In this document: positions 60,848-64,000 of the stretch, piece by piece
How the letters are laid out: each line of letters opens with the position of its first letter
How positions within the stretch are numbered: position 1 is the stretch's first letter
NCBI RefSeq assembly: GCF_038396675.1
Contig: NC_088923.1
Location: 337,501 to 401,500, forward strand
DNA from: Hydra vulgaris
Taxonomy: Eukaryota; Cnidaria; Hydrozoa; Anthoathecata; Hydridae
Length of the DNA: 64,000 nucleotides
Direction of reading: 5' to 3'
Notes under the pieces: generated by a model
What the model was told of the DNA's origin: nothing
Databases searched by the model: none
Seen by the model: the letters and a program-made list of their open reading frames with translations, nothing else
Translations under genes and position numbers: made by a program

Positions 60848-61421
60848 GGGGAGAGTGGGGTAATGGCGAACGCGGGGTAACTCCGAACATGGTCAAAACA
60901 GCATTGTAAAAAAATAAATTCGACAATTTTTTTTTACCTGCTGAGAAGGGATCCTATGCTCAGTTCCAGACGTGCAGTAGTGTAATGAAGCTGCGGATGT
61001 TGTTCACTATAATTTGATTTTAAATTTTTCTGATAATTTTATGCAACTTTTTTCTTGAGTAACACTCTGTTGTAGCTTCTATGGAAATAAAGTCACTCCT
61101 TTTTTTTGTTTTTGTTGCATAATATAGTTTTTAGACTTAGTTATTACAATTAGCTTTTTATTCGCTATTACACAACAGTGCTTGTGATTGCCCCCCAATG
61201 TGTTCGGAATTACCCCACGTAGGCAGGGTAATTCCGAACACCAATGGTTTTATTTCTGGCATAAATTTTTATTTTATAATAAGATTTTTAAAAATTCCTT
61301 TTGAGGGTTTGTGACTGAGTAGTTAAACTAATTGATAAGCAATAAATATGATCAATTTTGTATAACTGGTGTCTTTAATTCGCATTCCCGCTTAGGTGTT
61401 CGCCAATACCCCACTCTCCCC
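60848..61421. mobile_element. pogo-like MITE (GGGGAGAGTGGGGTA ends)
   Basis: 574 bp. TIRs GGGGAGAGTGGGGTAATGGC on the left and GGGGAGAGTGGGGTATTGGC as the complement on the right, flanked by TA on both sides. Inside is a perfect 16-bp inverted repeat GTGTTCGGAATTACCC (61200-61215 with 61226-61241). No coding capacity. The GGGGA ends and TA target match the pogo style of the element at 55705. Confidence 0.92.
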
Positions 61422-61429
61422 TAATACAC

Positions 61430-61654
61430 TTAGGGTTGTCACAAACGGGGGTATAGGGGGTGTCTCCCCCTCCTTCCCTAAAGCTGTTATATATGCATTT
61501 GCGTTGGCACATTTAGCATTTTAGTTGGCAAGTTTTGAAGTTTAGTTGGCAAATAAAAAATATGAAGGACCTTTTTTTTTGTATCTCTTGTTGGCTATAA
61601 GCTCACACAACACATCCCCCCCTCCTTTGACAAACCTTTTCGGGACGGCTCTAA
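61430..61654. mobile_element. Possible short TIR element (TTAGGGTTGTCAC ends)
   Basis: The left end TTAGGGTTGTCACAAAC resembles the complement of the right end (TTAGAGCCGTCCCGAAAAGG) at about two thirds of positions. The interior has C/G-rich runs unlike its surroundings. No target duplication could be fixed. Confidence 0.45.
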
Positions 61655-61782
61655 CTAGATCTGTAATATTTATTTAATTTTTGCACAAATGTTATTAGAT
61701 AAAATGAAATTTCAGATTTTGTTGAACAGATGTTATTATAGCTTATTATACTTACAGATATTGTTGAACAGATGTTATTAGA

Positions 61783-62220
61783 CAGAGTTGTTAGTCCTTG
61801 GCCTTGTCTTAAGGCCAAAAATTTAAGCCTTGGCCTAGGCCTTGGAACTTTTGAACTTGGCCTTGGCCTCGGCTTTGAAATTATTAGCTTTGACCTTGAT
61901 TGTTTTGGTCTTGGCCTTCATAAAAAAATACGTAAAATTAAAGAATTAAAAGATTTTATTCTTTATTTTGCGTAATTAACTACGTTATTAATCAATCTTT
62001 ATTTTACGTTATTACTTTGTCAAAATTTTAAACTTTAGGCAAAAATTTAAATCATTGGTCTCAAAAATGTTTGCATAGGCGTTGGCTTTGAAACTCATAT
62101 TCTTAGCCTTGTAACCTGCGGCTTTGGACTTGTAACTTTTGGCCGAGGTAAAAACGTTTAACCTTGGCCTCGTAAAATGCGGCTTTGGCCTTGCTACTTT
62201 TGGCCTTGTTAACAACTCTA
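61783..62220. mobile_element. GGCCTTGG-rich hAT MITE, copy 2
   Basis: 438 bp, same plan as 34871-35287: CAGAGTTGTTAGTCCTTGGC at the left, GGCCTTGTTAACAACTCTA at the right (last base changed from G), GGCCTTGG blocks at both ends. The flanking 8-mers TTATTAGA and TTATTATT agree at six positions. Confidence 0.8.
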
Positions 62221-62571
62221 TTATTATTGTTATTTAGTTTCTAACTTAAACATTTAAGATATTCTAGTAATGTATTTGCATTATAATATAAAGATTCAAA
62301 AATATTCTGTGGTGACATTTATAATCAGTTTTGATTTTTATGCTTTATGCAAAGTTTTTATAACTTGTGATTTGTGAAGTAGAGTTCTTATTTGTAATTC
62401 TAGTTGATTTATTTATAGTTAGAATGAAAGTAATTTGATATTCAACATAAAGAAAATTTATAATGTTTTTATTTGCGCCATACTCTAACTCGTTCAAATT
62501 GAAAATTCCACACAAAGTAGAAACAATTACCACAAATGTCTTTGTAACTTTTGAAACTGTTAAGTTAAAAG

Positions 62572-63308
62572 TTGTGAACGGAAACTTTCGGCTTCGGCCG
62601 AAACCGAAACCGAAATTTCTGCTTCAACAATTTTTTTACTTTTCCTGTTTCGGCCGAAATTTCGGTTCAAACCGCAACCGACATGAACCCAAACTTTTAA
62701 AATATTTTTTTTAAGTTTTAATATAGAGTGGGATCATGACAGTTTCCTAATTGTAATCGTTTGTTAGTAAATCAATTTTTAATTATAACAATTAAAAAAA
62801 ATTTAATTGAAATCACGTTACATAATAGTTTTAAGTTACTTTTCTCAAATCATTCTTAAAATGAAAAGCAAAGTTTGGTTTGGCAAAAGTAGCAAAGAGA
62901 TTCCTTAGACCTCCACCAACATATGCCGAAGTTAAAAGGTTGTTTTTAACTGCTGAAGAAATTCTTTCAAATGAAAGAAACAGACTTTTGCCAGAAAACA
63001 TGAAAAAATATGTATTTCGCAGAGAAAATACTTCAATTATAACCTTTAATTATTGAAATGTCTTGACATATTAGAGTTTTTATCAAACTATGTTACATGG
63101 TGATTGGCTAGATATATGTAAAATAGTTTTTTTTTGCTTTAATTCGGTGATCATAAAAGGTTCAGGGATTTTAAACATTCATTTTCAAATTTCGGCCGAA
63201 ATTCCGGTTTCGGTTTCGGCCGAATTTTCGGTTTCGGCTACGGCTTCACTGAACCAAAATTTCGATATTTTCGGTTTCGGCTAAAATTTCGGTTTCGGTC
63301 GATCACTA
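62572..63308 (+). mobile_element. Deleted hAT element with TTCGGCCGAAA ends
   Basis: Ends are weakly inverted (TTGTGAACGG left, TAGTGATCGA as complement of the right). Flanking 8-mers GTTAAAAG and ATTGAAAG agree at six positions. Rows of TTTCGGCCGAAA and ACCGAAACCG lie just inside both ends (62586-62690 and 63187-63300). A hAT transposase tail is retained inside, so this looks like an internal-deletion derivative. Confidence 0.7.
62880..63056 (+). pseudogene. hAT transposase C-terminal (dimerisation) fragment
   Basis: 59 codons including the stop: KRFLRPPPTYAEVKRLFLTA, EEILSNERNRLLPENMKKYV, FRRENTSIITFNY then stop at 63054-63056. The pattern (PPT, then RLF.TA..I, R.RLLPEN) is the standard end of hAT transposases. 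The usual SERLFS is VKRLFL here. There is no start in the retained part. Confidence 0.8.
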
Positions 63309-63614
63309 ATTGAAAGCAAATGGTTTAAAATGTTTTTATATTGCCAGATGCCTATATGTACGTTACGTTACATTAACGTGTTTGCGGGTATTATTGACTC
63401 GATCGTTAAAGATTTTCAATCATAAGTTATCAAACAAAGATTTGTGTGCGGTTTAAAAATTAATTTTAATTTTTTTTTCTAATTGGTCAAAAAAAATTAA
63501 ATTTACTTTATAAATTAAATTTGACTTTGTTCGACAAGCAAACTAAATTGTTTGAATCAACTGCTTTTATTATTTTTAAACTTTTAAATTTCATTAAAAT
63601 CTAAAGGATAAAAA

Positions 63615-63682
63615 TATTTATTACCTAAAAAATGCAGTTATTACATTAAGATGTAATAATTGCATTTTTTAGGTAATAAATA
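63615..63682. repeat. 32-bp palindrome plus TTAGGTAATAAATATAC tandem
   Basis: Arms 63615-63646 and 63651-63682 are complementary except for one pair, around TAAG. Immediately to the right, the arm end TTAGGTAATA repeats in tandem about every 17-24 bp to 63755. Confidence 0.82.
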
Positions 63683-63942
63683 TACTTTAGGTAATAAATA
63701 TACTTTAGGTAATAGTTGTTTACTTTAAATAATATTTGAATACTTTAGGTAATAATTGTATACATTTCAAGTCTTGTGAAACCACACGTATTGAAATTAC
63801 ACTTCATTACTTAACAATTAGGTAATTTAAACATTTTAAAAACCACGTTTTTATCAATTTAAACTTCCGTTAATAAACTACTTTACGCGTTATTATGAGT
63901 TTTATTTTTCAGAAAAAATAATTTATTAATTTCAGAGTATAC

Positions 63943-63992
63943 AAGCTTACCGTAAATGTCTGCCAGATTTTCAGCCATGAAAGGTAATTTTA
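63943..63992 (+). CDS. Weak exon candidate at the window edge
   Basis: The acceptor TTTATTAATTTCAG precedes about 50 bases reading SIQAYRKCLPDFQP then TGA, or VYKLTVNVCQIFSH in the next frame, and then a GGTAATTT donor-like site. Too short to judge; the window ends. Confidence 0.2.
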
Positions 63993-64000
63993 ATATTTGA

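Noticed and set aside
60677..60880. 67-codon open frame with 23-residue repeats
   Set aside because: The 69-bp tandem is a multiple of three, which keeps the frame open; the unit belongs to the non-coding AGATGTAATTACATCT repeat family.

Overview
This window reads as eukaryotic, animal nuclear DNA. It is strongly AT-rich, has no operons, ribosomal RNA or intact tRNA genes, and carries several long (TA)n microsatellites. Most of what can be identified is transposon debris. The mix (Penelope-like elements with a GIY-YIG endonuclease, CR1/Jockey-type non-LTR elements, several hAT families, pogo and Tc1 elements, a Ty3/gypsy-type LTR element, a tRNA-derived SINE) and the base composition fit a cnidarian such as Hydra. 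That assignment is inference.

Layout. 0-5 kb: a minus-strand Penelope-like relic, a (TA)n tract, a minus-strand non-LTR reverse transcriptase (978-2933) and a foldback element (3945-4191). 5-16 kb: microsatellites, then fragments of one recurring non-LTR family in both orientations. One plus-strand copy is split by a 4.0-kb LTR retrotransposon (10035-14030) with a 6-bp target duplication. 16-23 kb: a 1.94-kb hAT element with an exact 8-bp duplication (16321-18259), then a (TA)n district holding a 291-bp foldback, a ZMYM-type hAT element (19894-22441) and an inverted-repeat/(TA)n structure. 24-34.3 kb: head-to-head non-LTR pieces, a Penelope fragment, a third hAT-type transposase relic, a 51-bp coding minisatellite and a composite Penelope element with inverted ends. 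34.8-41.3 kb: a GGCCTTGG-rich hAT MITE and an unassigned DDE-like gene split by a 1.24-kb TIR element. 43.8-51.5 kb: a 31-bp tandem array invaded by a SINE, then a Tc1 element and a non-LTR element both inserted into one short tandem array, and a pogo/Jerky transposase tail. 51.7-54.5 kb: another CR1-type relic. 55.7-59.1 kb: a near-intact pogo element. 60.4-63.7 kb: a repeat nest with a pogo-like MITE, a second GGCCTTGG MITE and a deleted hAT element.

The best candidate for a resident gene is a plus-strand, multi-exon coiled-coil protein. Its small exons lie at 22741-22794, 23502-23555, 34405-34468, 34675-34735, 35972-36035, 42189-42247, 42420-42498, 42644-42681 and 43407-43462, and an AATAAA signal lies at 43601. 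The last four exons join in phase. Two joins further upstream do not, so the model is incomplete. Its introns would hold most of the transposon nests between 24 and 42 kb. None of the recognisable transposase or reverse-transcriptase genes is intact; the pogo transposase comes closest, with one frameshift and one stop.
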